NCBI GenBank assembly: GCA_021432635.1
Contig: MU270059.1
Span: 146,003 to 210,002 of the forward strand
From: Thozetella sp. PMI_491
Lineage: Eukaryota > Ascomycota > Sordariomycetes > Chaetosphaeriales > Chaetosphaeriaceae
Length of the DNA: 64,000 bases
Reading direction: 5' to 3'
In this document: positions 44,720 to 56,256 of the stretch, piece by piece
Numbering within the stretch: the stretch's first letter is position 1
Layout of the letters: each line of letters starts with the position of its first letter
Notes under the pieces: model-generated
Database searches by the model: none
What the model was told of the DNA's origin: nothing
What the model saw: only the letters and a program-made list of their open reading frames with translations
Position numbers and translations under genes: made by a program

Positions 44720-45341
44720 ATTTGAAGTTGGGCCTTGGCCCTGGTACAAGGGACGAGTGCTCCTGGTGTGCTGCCCTAATTGTTGGACGGTCGATCCGGC
44801 ACAGGCGCATCGGGCTTAGCGTAGCATAGAGCTCCCATCTGACCAGTTTCCAGGATACAATTAATTATATTCGATGGAATAGACTCTTATGGCGGCTAGG
44901 TTTCGCACTAGAATGAACAAGCGATCCGTTGGCACTGAGTGATTCAGGCCTAGGCTTCGGGACTGGAATCTTGCGATGCCTGGAACCCCCACGTGAATGA
45001 GGGACTTCTGATTGAGGGAAAAGGAGGGACAACTGTGAAGGAATCAAGCCCTATTACTAAGCCAGATCGGCTTTTCTTGCTCTGCATCAGCGAATCAGGT
45101 CAGTACGGACCCGGTTTCAGCCTCGGCCTTTCGCACCTCAAGGGTTCCTCGAGATCCTGTCCCTTTTGCTTAGTGCATCCATATCTGTGGCTATGTGGGA
45201 TTAATATCTATCTCCTGCCTCATCAACTGTTTTCGTTACATACTTGGCAACCAGCCTCGAGATGCTTACTGCTCCTTATGCCCGTCAATGATCGCCTGTG
45301 CGGCCCCGCAGGCACCCCTCCTCTCGCCGCCGATCCAGAAA
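44720..45341. other. Divergent promoter region
   Basis: 622 bp between the composite gene (minus) and the subtilase gene (plus). The frame of the subtilase first exon is open back to 45195, so translation may begin earlier than annotated. Confidence 0.4.
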
Positions 45342-48300
45342 ATGCGTAACCCTCAAGAGATACAGGAGGCAAAAACCGAGTCTCGTATGCAATGGGACTT
45401 GCTCGAGTCGGTGCTGTCTCTCTTTATCGCCAGCCTGCCCGTCTTGTCCCATTATCGGGTACAAAACAAGGCAATCCGCAGAGCCGTGCCGCTCATCCGA
45501 GCCCAGCTAGAGCTCATCGGCGTAGACCTCCTCCAGGATGTGCAGCTGGCCCAGGATCTATCAGACGACGCAGCCTTCAGGCTCAGGGATGGCTTCGATG
45601 GCCTTCTAGGGGCGCTTGAAAACCTTGTGGCCGATGAAATTCTACTGCACCAGGTGGCCGATGTCCAGGCGGATGACGATACGCAGGTTATCCCGGTTTG
45701 TTCCCAAGGCCAGAGGTAGATGGAACGAGAAACTGATGTCTACGATAAACAGGATAGGTTCCCCAAATTGATGGCACTGAAAAGCATTGAGTTATCCAGT
45801 GGTGCCTTTTACCCAGCCCGAGAAGGCCACCCAGCAGACACGTGCGCCGCAAAAGATTACGTACGATTTGGCACCAATGAGGCAGACTTCCAGTGTCTCT
45901 TGGAAACTCTTTTCGATTTTCACGACGTGGTGGAGGAGATATACAGCGGCACATTGTCTGAAGCGGCACAGAACCCGGCTTCCTCTATCGAGGAAGAGAT
46001 CACTACGGCTACCCGGGCTCAGGAGTTTAGCAAGCTCTCAGAGCACCTGTTTAATTCCCTGAAGCAGCAGCTAGAGCACTGTAAGTGCTCTAGAGCCGAA
46101 GGATCATCTTTCACCTCCATCCGCCTCGCAGCGTTCCCGCAGCCGCAGATTGAATTTCTATTGCCGATATGTTCGCAGCGTGGAAGATTTCATCCAGTAA
46201 CATGTAAGCTCAGTAGGTCAGTGAAGCTCGCACCATTGTCATTGAGTACGTCTCGGACTCCCAGAATAACCTTCTTTAGTCCCGATCTCGGAGTGAAGAT
46301 GCCTCCCCTGGGTCCGGGCCAAAACACAGACCTTTGCCACTGTGCATTGAAATCCAGAAAGCGGCAGAGGAGGCTAGAAATCCACCTTAATGAGCAGACA
46401 CTCTGGGAGGGTGAATCCAACTTAGGCGCCATACCGCCGTTGAACAGGGCGGGGCTCTGCAGCTTGGTGTACGGTGGCCACCAAGACTGCGTATCTGGAA
46501 CCCAAGGGAAGCCCTACAGGCTCATGCCCCGCGATCGAAAGAGAATCGCAGTCTTGCTGGCACGCTCTATGCTCTGCCTATACAAGAGCCCATGGTTGCA
46601 GCATCCATGGGACATGGAGCAACTATTTATATGGCCCGGTCGAGACACCGCTTTGCACGACCAAGACCCTTATTTGAACTGCCCCTTATTTATCCAGGAA
46701 CTTCAATCTGCTACGGATGCTCAGGATGAGACGGACGGCGATACCCTCTCACGGCATCCACTCCTATTGACATTCGGCTTACGGTTGCTAGAGATTGAAA
46801 GCGGGCAGCAATTTATACCCGACGAGGTCGAAGATGCTGATTTTGAGACTAACGCCGTTCTTCCGTATCTCACCCTGCAGAGGGTGCTGCGAACCCTGCA
46901 AGGTGAGGGTAGCGTCGAGGACGGATATCTCAAAGTGGCGCAGGCTTGTCTCGACTTTGATGATCAGCTAAATAAGCTACATGGAATCGATGCAGACGAA
47001 GATACGAAATACCGAATTGCCATCTACAGATTCATCTTTCTTCCTCTACTAGAGGAGCTTAGGTCACGATTCGCCGAAGCTGCCGCGGACTTTCTTGAGA
47101 CAGAGACCTCCGAGGTCTTGCCGAAGGTGTCGCCACCCAGCTTATCTGGACGTACATTCAAGCGAAGGATAGGCCCAGAAGCGCAAGTGCCAATGCCCGC
47201 TGTCTATCTTACACAGGAAAGATGGCAGAAGCACATTCCCCATGCGACAAGTCCCCTTTCGGTTGTTGTCACAGCGCATACTGAGGAGATCGTGACCAAC
47301 TACAACGACAAGGTGGTAATATCCCAGGGAGAGAGTCGACTTTTCGGCAATCCAAAACAACCAAGAAAACGTTCTGGGCATCTAGCCTTGTTTGATGAGA
47401 AACACGAAGCTTCGGATGCCGCAAGCCGGTACGTTGTCTATTGTGGCGGCGAAGCCCATGCTAACTTGGGGACAGCGAGGTCAGCTATGCCGAGGATTTT
47501 TTTGACCAGTTTAAAGAGTTCCGCAGCATATTTATGAAACCTCTCGGTACACGATCCAGGGTCAAAATCGCTGTCCTGGACACCGGCGTCGACGAACAGG
47601 ATCTTGAATTCCAAACGCGAAGGGAATGTATCACAGAAGACCGCCTCGAAGAGAGGCCTGAATGTAATGATGATCCTGTCAAAGCAACCAAGTCCTTCGT
47701 CGACAGCTCAACAGAGGATACTAATGGTCACGGCACCCATGTTGCGGGGCTTCTGCTTCGTGTCGCCCCCGATGCGGATATCTACATTGCCAAGATTGCA
47801 GACCAGCTCTCTTTCGATACGATCAGTCATATTCCACAGGTAAGTGCCAAAGGTGGTATCAATGGCGGGGCAATCATCAACTAACTGTAACCATCATACA
47901 AGGCCATTCGCTGGGCCAAGGAGATGGGATGTGACATAATCACGATGTCGTTCGGGATGGTTGAATCATCTCAAACTCGGGACGATCTCACCGCTATCGA
48001 GGACGCAATCAAGGAAGCAGATGCAGCCGGCATGCTCATGTTTGCGGCAGCGTCGAACTGCGGAGGCAACGGCTCGAGGACTTACCCCGCTAGCGATCGA
48101 CATGTTATCTGTGTGCATGCTCTGGACGGCCACGGGTACCTTGCTGGCGGCATCAACCCTCCGGTGGAGCACTTCTCGCAGGACAACTTTGGTACCCTCG
48201 GCGTTGCCATACCATGTTCATGGAGAAAGAAGATCGTGTATAAGTCGGGCACGTCGTTTGCCACGCCTATTGCTGCCGGTATCGCAGCCAACATTCTCGA

Positions 48301-48529
48301 CTACATGGACTACTCCCTCAAACTTGGCAAGCTCGATGGGAAGAAATACCAAACCCTTCGACAGGGTTATGGCATGAAACAACTATTCAGTAAATTCATG
48401 TCGACAGAGCTCGCGGGCTGTGGGTATCGTTTCGTCGCCCCCTGGCTGCTGTGGAAGTTGGACCAAGAAGAGGTTGACGACGAGTACATATGGAGCAAGC
48501 TGAAGGTTGAGTATAAGCTGCATGGATAG
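45342..48529 (+). CDS. Subtilisin-like (S8) protease with long N-terminal helical domain
   Basis: Four exons: 45342-45686, 45753-47428, 47476-47839 and 47903-48529, giving about 1003 aa. The start is uncertain, as an in-frame start at 45195 would add 49 residues. No signal peptide, so intracellular. The N-terminal 680 residues are helical and resemble the DUF7580-type domain often found before effector domains in fungal NLR-like proteins. The protease domain has the full catalytic triad: Asp in VLDTGVD, His in NGHGTHVAG and Ser in SGTSFATPIAAG. Intron 2 (47429-47475) is 47 nt with a GCTAAC branch and restores the segment just before the protease domain. Such N-terminal-domain + S8 proteins are suspected actors in fungal non-self recognition and cell death. 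That role is inferred. Confidence 0.78.
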
Positions 48530-49741
48530 AGGAAAGTTAGAGAGTACCGTGCGTACACAGAACCTCCTTGGCGGCAACGAGTTGAGGAAAAAGATGCTTG
48601 ATCGAGGAAAGGATCACGATCCATGACGAAGTAAAAAGGGAAGGCCCCAGGGCTAGCCCAGGGTTGGGGTTAGGGTTAACTCCCTTTTCATCTTCACAGT
48701 AACATACCCATAGCTAAACAAGTGATCGGTCCTGCAAGCAGGCCCGTGTGAAGAAACCTTAACGAACTGGCCAAGAGTTGATGTTGTAGTTTTCCTCCAA
48801 CGTTGGGGGTTGTCTGGTGTCTATTATAGTTATCTCCAGTTTCGGCACCGTCCATTTCTAGCGTAGATGGGATGGTTCAGGGTTCGGGCTAGCGGCTGGG
48901 TTGCTAGGTTTTAGGGGACTGCCCACTTTGAATTACGAGACTACTTCAAGACAGAGTACTATAATCTTGAAGGTGCTGTATGGTAGTTGACTCTCCCCTG
49001 TCAATAAATATCACCACTACAGTCACTCGAGATATTATAAGGTCGGCGGCTAGCAGAGTCAAAATGGTTTGTTGGTTCATAAAATGGGCCGTAGTTTAGC
49101 TTCCCCGGGAAAATAAGGAATGTTATTGTTATAGAAAGAGGGTTGATCACATCAATCAAGTAGCAGTCTAGATGCATTTTTTCATACCTGTAGAAATCCT
49201 CTCCGTTCCCAACTTCACAGCGGTTATCAGCGGCTTGATTGTGAGTATTTGAGCAATAGATACTTGGCAAATGCATGCTAAGTTGCGCCGATACCGGCGG
49301 GAATTGACCCTGGACAAAGAACCGTCCATAACTGTCCCTTGGATAAATGGTGACAATCTGGACTAAGATAATAACATAAAAATCACCTGTAGACTTGGCC
49401 TATAGTTACAAGTATGATAGCATATGTTGTGTGCAGCCTGCTATGGCCTCCACGATATCATGGAATGCATCTCGGATCGTTATTAGAAGGTTCGGCCTCA
49501 GTGGTTCGGCCTCAAGCAGGCTGGAACGGCTGTAAAATAATACTATTAATGTCACTGCTGAAGCTAGATAGATCTTTCAGTATTCCTATAGAAGACTTTT
49601 ACTGTTTCCCAATTCATCTAGGCCATAAAGTTCCATGCTTTGCATCTGTGTGGTGGTAAAAGAAATATAATGTAGCCAACTATCCGCCACTTTCAGGCTG
49701 TCTTGTCTGCTGCCGCGGATGTTACAGTCAACGAGCCGGTC
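48530..49741. other. 1.2-kb AT-rich intergenic region
   Basis: Convergent 3' ends of the subtilase and the first MFS gene. AT-rich, no supported gene. A telomere-like stretch (GGGTTGGGGTTAGGGTTAAC) occurs at 48661-48680. Confidence 0.45.
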
Positions 49742-51151
49742 TCAGGGTAACCGTGTTTGCCGTAAGTCATTAAGATCAGCAAGCGGTTGCTCGAATTGGA
49801 GGTCTTTTCGAAGAATACTTATGCCGCCCCTCCATCCAACCCACTGTGTCTCCCACGGCCCTCGCACAAGAGATACGGTCAAGGCTGCAAGAATAAACCC
49901 GATATTGGCTCCCCCGCTACATGTCCAACCACCGGTCGCGTAAAGATGATTACCTACACTTGTTCCCATTAGCTGCCCAGCAAAGGCGGCCACCGTATAG
50001 GCTACGTTAGAACGGTTTCGAGAGCTTGGGGCACTGGAGTATATAGCACTCCGGTAGGCTATGCTGGCAGTCTGCACACCAAAGTCGATAGCCAGCGCCT
50101 GAATAACAACGCCGGAAATGCTGAGAATACCTGTATAGGTTCCAATAACAATGCCTATGAACGCGTAAAGCAAGCCGAGTCCAACTGAAAGATTGGGGAC
50201 ATAGCGGTCTATGACCACACGACTATATGTAGGGACGATGAGCAATGGGGCAATGCCGATGAGAGCAAAGAGACCAATTTGCAAGGAAGAGTAGTTGTAC
50301 AACGGAGATGAAAGTAGCGCTGTAAGGGTAGTCCAGTATGCCGAGAATGCAGCGTTTGAGAAGAACACCATGAGACAGCCGTATGCTAAGATTGGTTGTT
50401 TGACGATCAGACGAACGATGCTCCATAGCATCGGCAAATAGCCTCTCTCTCCCGGGTCATCGGATGGATAGTCTGGCATGAAGAGCCAAAGAAGAGAAAA
50501 TATAAAGTATTGCATCCCGAGTGCAGCCCAGTATATGACTCTCCAGTGCGTGTACTGCGTGAGGATTCCGGAGAGCACGCGAGGTAGGAGTGTGCCTAAC
50601 ATGAGTCCGGAGAACACAATCGAAATTGCCGTGGCTCGTCTGGCAGGAGAGGCAAGGCTACTCGCTAATGGTATCATGAGCTGGGGCGTCACTGTGGTGA
50701 ACCCGGCTATAAAACTGAAGGCACAGAAGAGCTCGAAGCTTTCTGCCAAGCATAGCCCTGTCCAGACCATGGCTGTCAGGAGAATGAGACACAGCACAAA
50801 CGGCCTGAGTCGGACGCGATCTCCAAGAGGACATAAGAATAGGATGCCCGAACCATACCCAGCTTGTAGGACGGTGGGGATCAGCGTAGCTTTCTCGTAG
50901 CTGATGTTGAAGTCGTCTGCAATCTTGTTGAGAATGGGATAGCAGTAGTACAAGTTGGCAGCGGTGACAGTACTGGTAAGGCCGAAGAGAAGGTTCAGCA
51001 CAAACGAGAACCGACTTTCATTCGTGGCAGAATAACGGCATCGTTGCGGAGTATATGTTAAAATGTCAAAGAAGCTGCGCAAACTTAATTGCTTTCCCCA
51101 CACTTTTGCGGTGTTTAGGGATTGCTGCTCAGTAGTGGCATGGGACGTCAT
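49742..51151 (-). CDS. MFS transporter
   Basis: A single exon, 469 aa. About 12 hydrophobic segments start near residue 55 (LNLLFGLTSTVTAANLYYCYPIL). The loop 2-3 motif is GDRVRLRP, a variant of the G-x-x-x-D-R major-facilitator signature. A central charged loop follows (PDYPSDDPGERG), then the second six-helix bundle. The build is that of a proton-coupled drug or metabolite exporter of MFS_1 type; substrate unknown. It is transcribed divergently from a second, unrelated MFS gene 0.5 kb away, suggesting shared regulation. Confidence 0.85.
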   Translation of the reverse strand: MTSHATTEQQSLNTAKVWGKQLSLRSFFDILTYTPQRCRYSATNESRFSFVLNLLFGLTSTVTAANLYYCYPILNKIADDFNISYEKATLIPTVLQAGYGSGILFLCPLGDRVRLRPFVLCLILLTAMVWTGLCLAESFELFCAFSFIAGFTTVTPQLMIPLASSLASPARRATAISIVFSGLMLGTLLPRVLSGILTQYTHWRVIYWAALGMQYFIFSLLWLFMPDYPSDDPGERGYLPMLWSIVRLIVKQPILAYGCLMVFFSNAAFSAYWTTLTALLSSPLYNYSSLQIGLFALIGIAPLLIVPTYSRVVIDRYVPNLSVGLGLLYAFIGIVIGTYTGILSISGVVIQALAIDFGVQTASIAYRSAIYSSAPSSRNRSNVAYTVAAFAGQLMGTSVGNHLYATGGWTCSGGANIGFILAALTVSLVRGPWETQWVGWRGGISILRKDLQFEQPLADLNDLRQTRLP

Positions 51152-51657
51152 GGTTAATAACTCGTGCTAGGTGCTAAAGATGCTATATTTGACAGATAGA
51201 TAAGCATCTACTTCTCTAAGGCTTGGGTCGTGCAGGTGTACCCTAAGTCTCAAAGCCGATGAGGGAAATTATATAGTCCTGCATTGTCTTCAGCGATATC
51301 GGTGATTATCATATTCACATCACTCAAAAATCTACGGAGGCGCCAAGAATGTTCTCGAGCGGGGAGGGGGAAGCCAGACCGGCTTCGCTAGCGGCATAGT
51401 GGGAAGTATCCGTCGGATGTAACACAAACAGACGTTTTAAGCAAGGTGCACAGGGAGTGGAGTACCTTCTTACCGAGTCTAAGCGTGAGGAAATACGTAA
51501 TAACTATTAGGTAACCTTTGTGCCATAAAAGAATCAGATTATTAGCAGTAATCTCCTTTGACTTTCGATTGTATAACTACAAGAGTGTAGACAGCAATAA
51601 TATTTCAATTCTTAAGGCCTGTCGAGAACTTTGCAAATAGACTAGGGCCAGTCCACC
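51152..51657. promoter_or_regulatory. Bidirectional promoter of the two MFS genes
   Basis: 506 bp between divergent start codons. AT-rich with no coding sequence. I could not define a specific binding site. Confidence 0.5.
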
Positions 51658-53180
51658 ATGGAAGACTTCGTACTAGAAAGCGCAACGACTCGCGGCGAGG
51701 AAGCACCAGAAGCTCCAACACACGATTCCACTTCTCTCCCACCTTTTGACAAGGGAATAGATGCATGGCTGGTCCTCGCGGCCTGTACGGTTTTAGAGGC
51801 CTTAGTCTGGGGTAAGTAGATAAGATGGCATTTTTGAGTCTTGATGGACAATTGAATTAATTGGCACCTATTGACAATGAAATACAGGATTCCCTTTCGC
51901 TTATGGTGTCTTCCAGGAATATTATGCTCGTCAAGAGCAATTTTCTGATGACAAGAATCAGCTTGCTAGTATTGGGACAACTGCCACTGTTTGTCTACCT
52001 CCAGTGCCCGGCGTAATATTTCATTGCTAAGTCACTCGTCTGTTGGCAGGGCATGATGTATATCACGGCACCTATTGTCTATGGTGTCGTGCGTACATAT
52101 CCCCGCCATCGAAGGGCGATCAGCTTAACGGGGTTCGTCTTGATGGTAGCAAGCCTGATTGGTGCGTCATTTGCGAACACCGTACCGCAACTTCTAGCAA
52201 CGCAAGGCGTGCTCTATGCTCTAGGTGGATCGCTGCACTACTTCCCGGCTTATCTCTACCTAGACGAATGGTTTGTTAAGCGGAGGGGATTCGCTTATGG
52301 TATATTCATCGCCGGCGGAGGGGCCTCTGGGATTGTGGTGCCCCTATTGATGGAATGGATTTTGCATACCTGGGGCTTTCGCACTGCTTTGCGAGTCTGG
52401 GTTGTCATTTGCGTGGTGATTACCACTCCTGCAATGATGGTTCTTAAATCGCATCCATCAGGTGATCATCCCGGGAGAGTGCGACAGAGACTCAGCTTCG
52501 GGTTCCTCAGAAGCCCTGCATTCTGGATTCTCTCTGTCGGAAATGTTATCCAGAGCCTCGGATATTTTATGCCACTTTTATATTTGCCAAGTTAGTTCTT
52601 GTCTGTTGGCTACGTCCTCCCCCGCCGTCGGGCACAAGGAAGGAACATGCGCTAACTCATTGCTGGAGGTTTTGGCGTGGCACAGGGTTGGTCGCCTCTC
52701 GCAGGCACCATAGCTATATCGGTATGCAACGGTGCGAGCATGGTAGGTGCTACGTTCGTGGGATGGCTCGTGGACCGATACCACGTCACTACGGCAATCA
52801 ATGTCTGTACTTTGGGCACAATGTTTGCTGTATTTCTGTTCTGGAGCTTTGCGGTGTACCAGCCCATCTTATACATCTTTGCTGTCACATATGGGCTTTT
52901 TGCCGGTGGATTCCCTGCAACTTGGTCTGGCTGCAGCAATCCTATCCGTCGTCACTATCCTGTCGAGACAGGAATGATCATCTCGCTCTTCACCGCTGGA
53001 AAAGGAATCGGATCCCTTATATCCGGTCCTCTGAGCGGAGCCTTAGTGGCTTCAGATAGCTGGAAGCTGCGGGTTGGTTTCGCTTACGGCAGCGGCTATG
53101 GATACCTCATGATCTTCTCGGGTATCACAGCCTCCTTTGCCGGTGTCGGATGGCTGGGAAAACGCCTGGGGATGGTGTGA
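51658..53180 (+). CDS. MFS transporter, monocarboxylate (MCT)-like
   Basis: Four exons: 51658-51811, 51888-51988, 52050-52590 and 52669-53180, giving 435 aa. The start has a strong CACCATGG context. A short acidic N-terminus is followed by PFDKGIDAWLVLAACTVLEALVWG and GFPFAYGVFQEYY, the TM1 layout of fungal monocarboxylate-type carriers. YLDEWFVKRRGFAYGI and GGGASGIVVPLL are typical TM4-5 motifs. The last intron has a GCTAAC branch site and its join gives the expected LYLPSFGVAQGWSPLAG. The protein probably sits in the plasma membrane or an organelle membrane and moves a carboxylate or related small molecule. It pairs divergently with the MFS gene at 49742. Confidence 0.86.
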
Positions 53181-54042
53181 AATCACACGGTGTACAATGT
53201 TATGGTAGCTGCTCCCTTGGCAAGAGAACGTGCTGGGTGAAGCAGCACCTCGAACCATACTAGGTTGAGATAGAGGAACTCTTTTCAACCAATGACTCAG
53301 TCTCTCCAAGTGGTCTATATAGAGATTGGCTTTGGCTATGATTGAGCTATAATAATGAAAGATGTTTGTTCTATACAGATGACTAAGTATACTAGACGCC
53401 AGCATCTAATTAACTCCATGTCATAGTTTGCCACTATCCAACTAGAAGCGTGCTTAGCCACCTGCTCGGGTTCTCGATGGATTTCAGCAACGTATCCTGA
53501 TAGACCTGGGCGCAGCTGGATGCCATGTATTATGAGTGCGCCAGGGGATGGCCACAGCTTGGAGATATAATAGCCAGGTATACCAGCCCGGAGATAGATT
53601 CAAACAGTATCTATCTTCGATAGGACGGTCTCCTACTATCGTATATTGAAACCCATAGGAATCGGGGACCACCTCTGAAGGATCAATGCTTCTACGAGTA
53701 TCTCCTGTTCGTTATACTTCAGAAGATAGCAGCCCCGCTTACAGCTGGTTCGCCTATCCCATTTCCGTCCGATGCAGATATTTACGGAGGATGGGTACAG
53801 TGCCTCCACCATAGCAATACAATCGCTATTCCCATCCTGCAGGGCTGGACATCTGATAAATTTGAAGAGCGACACGATGTCTACTTCCAAAGGTATGTTA
53901 TATGCCAAAGCTGCAGGTATTAACACTCTTTCACTTTCTCCTAGGAATCCCGTCTTACACCTTGCTCTTTTAGTACCATGGCAGAAGTTTCAAACCATGC
54001 CTTCTGACAATATAGAAAGTACATTAGATAGTTTGAGGGTGG
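53181..54042. other. AT-rich intergenic region
   Basis: 862 bp, AT-rich with scattered stops. A short ATG start in good context occurs at about 53982 but its frame closes after nine codons. No supported gene. Confidence 0.4.
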
Positions 54043-54618
54043 TTGAAGCCTCGAATCTGGTCGTATGTTCACAATCTTGCGCTGTTGCGTGTGTCTGCAG
54101 ACGAGGCTCAGGCCGACCGAAAGCTGAAGAGCTATGCTTACAGTATCGAAGAAACGGTAGACATTTACGACTTTTGGGAGGAAGACAGAAGGGACGACGG
54201 CGACGATGCAGAAGACGGCGTGATTGGATCAGAAGATTGCTACCACACAATCCTCAACATCCTTGGCAAGATCAGCCAAAACGAGATGAGGAATCTGTCC
54301 GCCACGTTAGAGCTAAAACATCTATACGAGGAAATCCGTAGTTAAGGCGCTATGCTAACTGCAACGTGCCGAGGGCGTGAATTCTATCGCATGCTACAAG
54401 AGCTGCAAGATTCCCCTCTCCAAAGTGAGGGGCTTCTAGGCCAGGAGGAGATAAATGCAGTCTATGCACTACAAAGGAAGATTGTTAGGCAAATCGTTGT
54501 TAATATCGAAGATCGGGGCGCCGATCAGTTTGCGGCAGTGACAGATAGAGAACAGTTTCAATCTGATAGTGTTGACGTAGTCTTGCCCACTCCTCCTTCC
54601 ACACAGCAGGTTCCATGA
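54043..54618 (+). pseudogene. Interrupted unknown frame (or gene with very short intron)
   Basis: About 190 codons in one frame interrupted by a single stop at 54343-54345. The first part is acidic (DIYDFWEEDRRDDGDDAED, then CYHTILNILGKISQ); the second is YRMLQELQDSP and INAVYALQRKIVRQI. A GTAGTT donor, a GCTAAC branch and a CCGAG acceptor would remove 37 bases including the stop and keep frame, but that is shorter than the usual fungal minimum. I recognise no family. It could be a relic linked to the helicase fragment just downstream, or a small real gene whose 5' end I cannot define. Confidence 0.3.
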
Positions 54619-54675
54619 GCGAAGGAGGGTGTCAGACCTGGGGTTAAGGTGCGACTGGAAGTCAGACGAAGCAGC

Positions 54676-54969
54676 ACGTATGTCAGTAGAGCGTTAAAAG
54701 TAGCAAAGGCGTGGACCTTGAACAAGGAACAACCAAGGCGCATCTGCTACCAGCCCTATTCCTAGACGATCGAGCTGGCCATTGGGATGAAGGCCCTCAG
54801 CATATAAAATATGTAAGAGGCGAAGGAGGCACAGGGAAGTCGCGCTTAGTAGAGGCTATGAGGGACCTTATTCGATTCAAGACCGGTCTAGACATCATAC
54901 TACTAATAGGAGTAAATAGAAATGCTGCAGCCTTGATCAGAGGTGCTCTAGAGGCGCTAACTATGAACG
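54676..54969 (+). pseudogene. Relic of PIF1-like helicase, probably Helitron-derived
   Basis: One frame gives KAWTLNKEQPRR near 54700, the conserved lead-in of Helitron/PIF1 helicases, and then stops. Shifting two bases gives QHIKYVRGEGGTGKSRLVEAM, a Walker A (GEGGTGKS) in the right place downstream, then decays after about 60 codons. The frameshift, the loss of all later helicase motifs and the AT-rich surroundings mark a dead fragment. No Helitron 3' hairpin or CTRR end was identified. Confidence 0.55.
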
Positions 54970-55392
54970 GACGAATAAGGATTTGGGTTAGGGTCGCGAT
55001 TTTCCACGATTCTTTGGTTAGCGCTCTCCCCGCCCCGATGTTGAGGCTCCTTTCCTCTCTAGTTCGTCAAGGCAATCTTCTCCGCTCGGCCGAGTTGCTC
55101 CTTCATAGTGCTTGGTACAGAGGCCCTCTTTCCACGCACAAGGCTACCTCAGCCTCTAGTAGATTCCCACGCTCATTCATTGGCTGGCCACGCCACGCAC
55201 GCTACGCGCGTTTGTGCACAGCCCCGCACACCCGAACGTCACGGCGTGGCTTAAATATTTCTCAATCCGGCGCAAGCCAGCAGACCGGCACGGCCTGAAC
55301 CACAACCCCGTTTTAACCAACCTTTCAAGATCCAAACACCTAAAGCCAAGGGCACGGGAGGATGTCCTCTGGTTGGAGTACGGCACATCAAC
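54970..55392. other. Intergenic region
   Basis: 423 bp between the helicase relic and the next gene. It contains GGGTTAGGGTC near 54984 and the promoter of the downstream gene. No supported gene. Confidence 0.4.
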
Positions 55393-56256
55393 ATGCGCAA
55401 GACTTACATCCCCGCCCCGGACTTCTCAACAGCGCCACCGCCTGATGGCCCCGTCAATCTCGGTCATGTGCTCAAGAACCTATCGGATTTCTGCCCTCTA
55501 AACGACCAAGGCCATATCGCCGTCACCCGGCCACTCCCAACAGATGAGAAAACGGGCTTCAAGATGTCTCGCAGGGAGCTCTTGAGTGGCGATTTTGGCA
55601 TCTTTGCACAAATCCTGGCCATCTTTGGCGTTGGAGTTGACACCAACACGTCCTACGAAAAGGGATCTGATGACATTCTGACTATCGACCGGCTTGAAAC
55701 CATAACTTTTAACCCTTCCGAGAGCTACATCAGGGACAGTCTGGAGTGCAATGGAGTCAAGATCTTCTTGAAGGGCTGCGAGTACCGAAAACCCGTTTTC
55801 ATGGTCACAGGGATCAAGATCGCGCGTGGCGCATCACTCCATAATTCACGCATAAAAACTGTCGGGGGCAAGCTCAAGGTAGGCTTCAGCCACCCAGGGA
55901 TCCCGGTGGAGGCCGGCCCGGACATTGGTCTGAAATGGAGCCGCCAAGAGACTGTTGCGTTCGAGGGTTCGTCAGACTTTGTACTAGCGATCCGGGTGAA
56001 AAAGATTCGCTACAAAAAGGGCGAGATCGTGTCCTCCCCGCACTACAAAGGCGCAACGATGATGGACAGAAAGACTAGGCAGGCTTTCGCTCTTGACCTA
56101 GAAATCGCGGAAGAGGAAATCGAGCCAAGAGATGTCTCCTCGCGAGAGGATATGATCATGATAGATGGCACGCCCTTCGACGATGACGACCTGTCAACAT
56201 GGATCTTACCCAAGACATACCGACTAGACGAGCAAGACTCTACAGTCGACAAGTAA
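55393..56256 (+). CDS. Fungal-specific protein of unknown function
   Basis: A single exon, 287 aa, no signal peptide or clear membrane helix. It starts MRKTYIPAPDFSTAPPPDG, followed by alternating hydrophobic/polar segments (KTGFKMSRRELLSGDFGIFAQI, VFMVTGIKIARGAS, GFSHPGIPVEAGPDI) and an acidic tail. The PAPDFSTAPPPDGP start and the VTGIKIARGA motif recur, to my memory, in many uncharacterised ascomycete proteins of about 300 aa. The beta-rich amphipathic pattern and the presence of a subtilase gene 7 kb away recall fungal gasdermin-like/protease pairs, but I cannot show membership of that family. The gene is intact. Confidence 0.7.
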   Translation: MRKTYIPAPDFSTAPPPDGPVNLGHVLKNLSDFCPLNDQGHIAVTRPLPTDEKTGFKMSRRELLSGDFGIFAQILAIFGVGVDTNTSYEKGSDDILTIDRLETITFNPSESYIRDSLECNGVKIFLKGCEYRKPVFMVTGIKIARGASLHNSRIKTVGGKLKVGFSHPGIPVEAGPDIGLKWSRQETVAFEGSSDFVLAIRVKKIRYKKGEIVSSPHYKGATMMDRKTRQAFALDLEIAEEEIEPRDVSSREDMIMIDGTPFDDDDLSTWILPKTYRLDEQDSTVDK

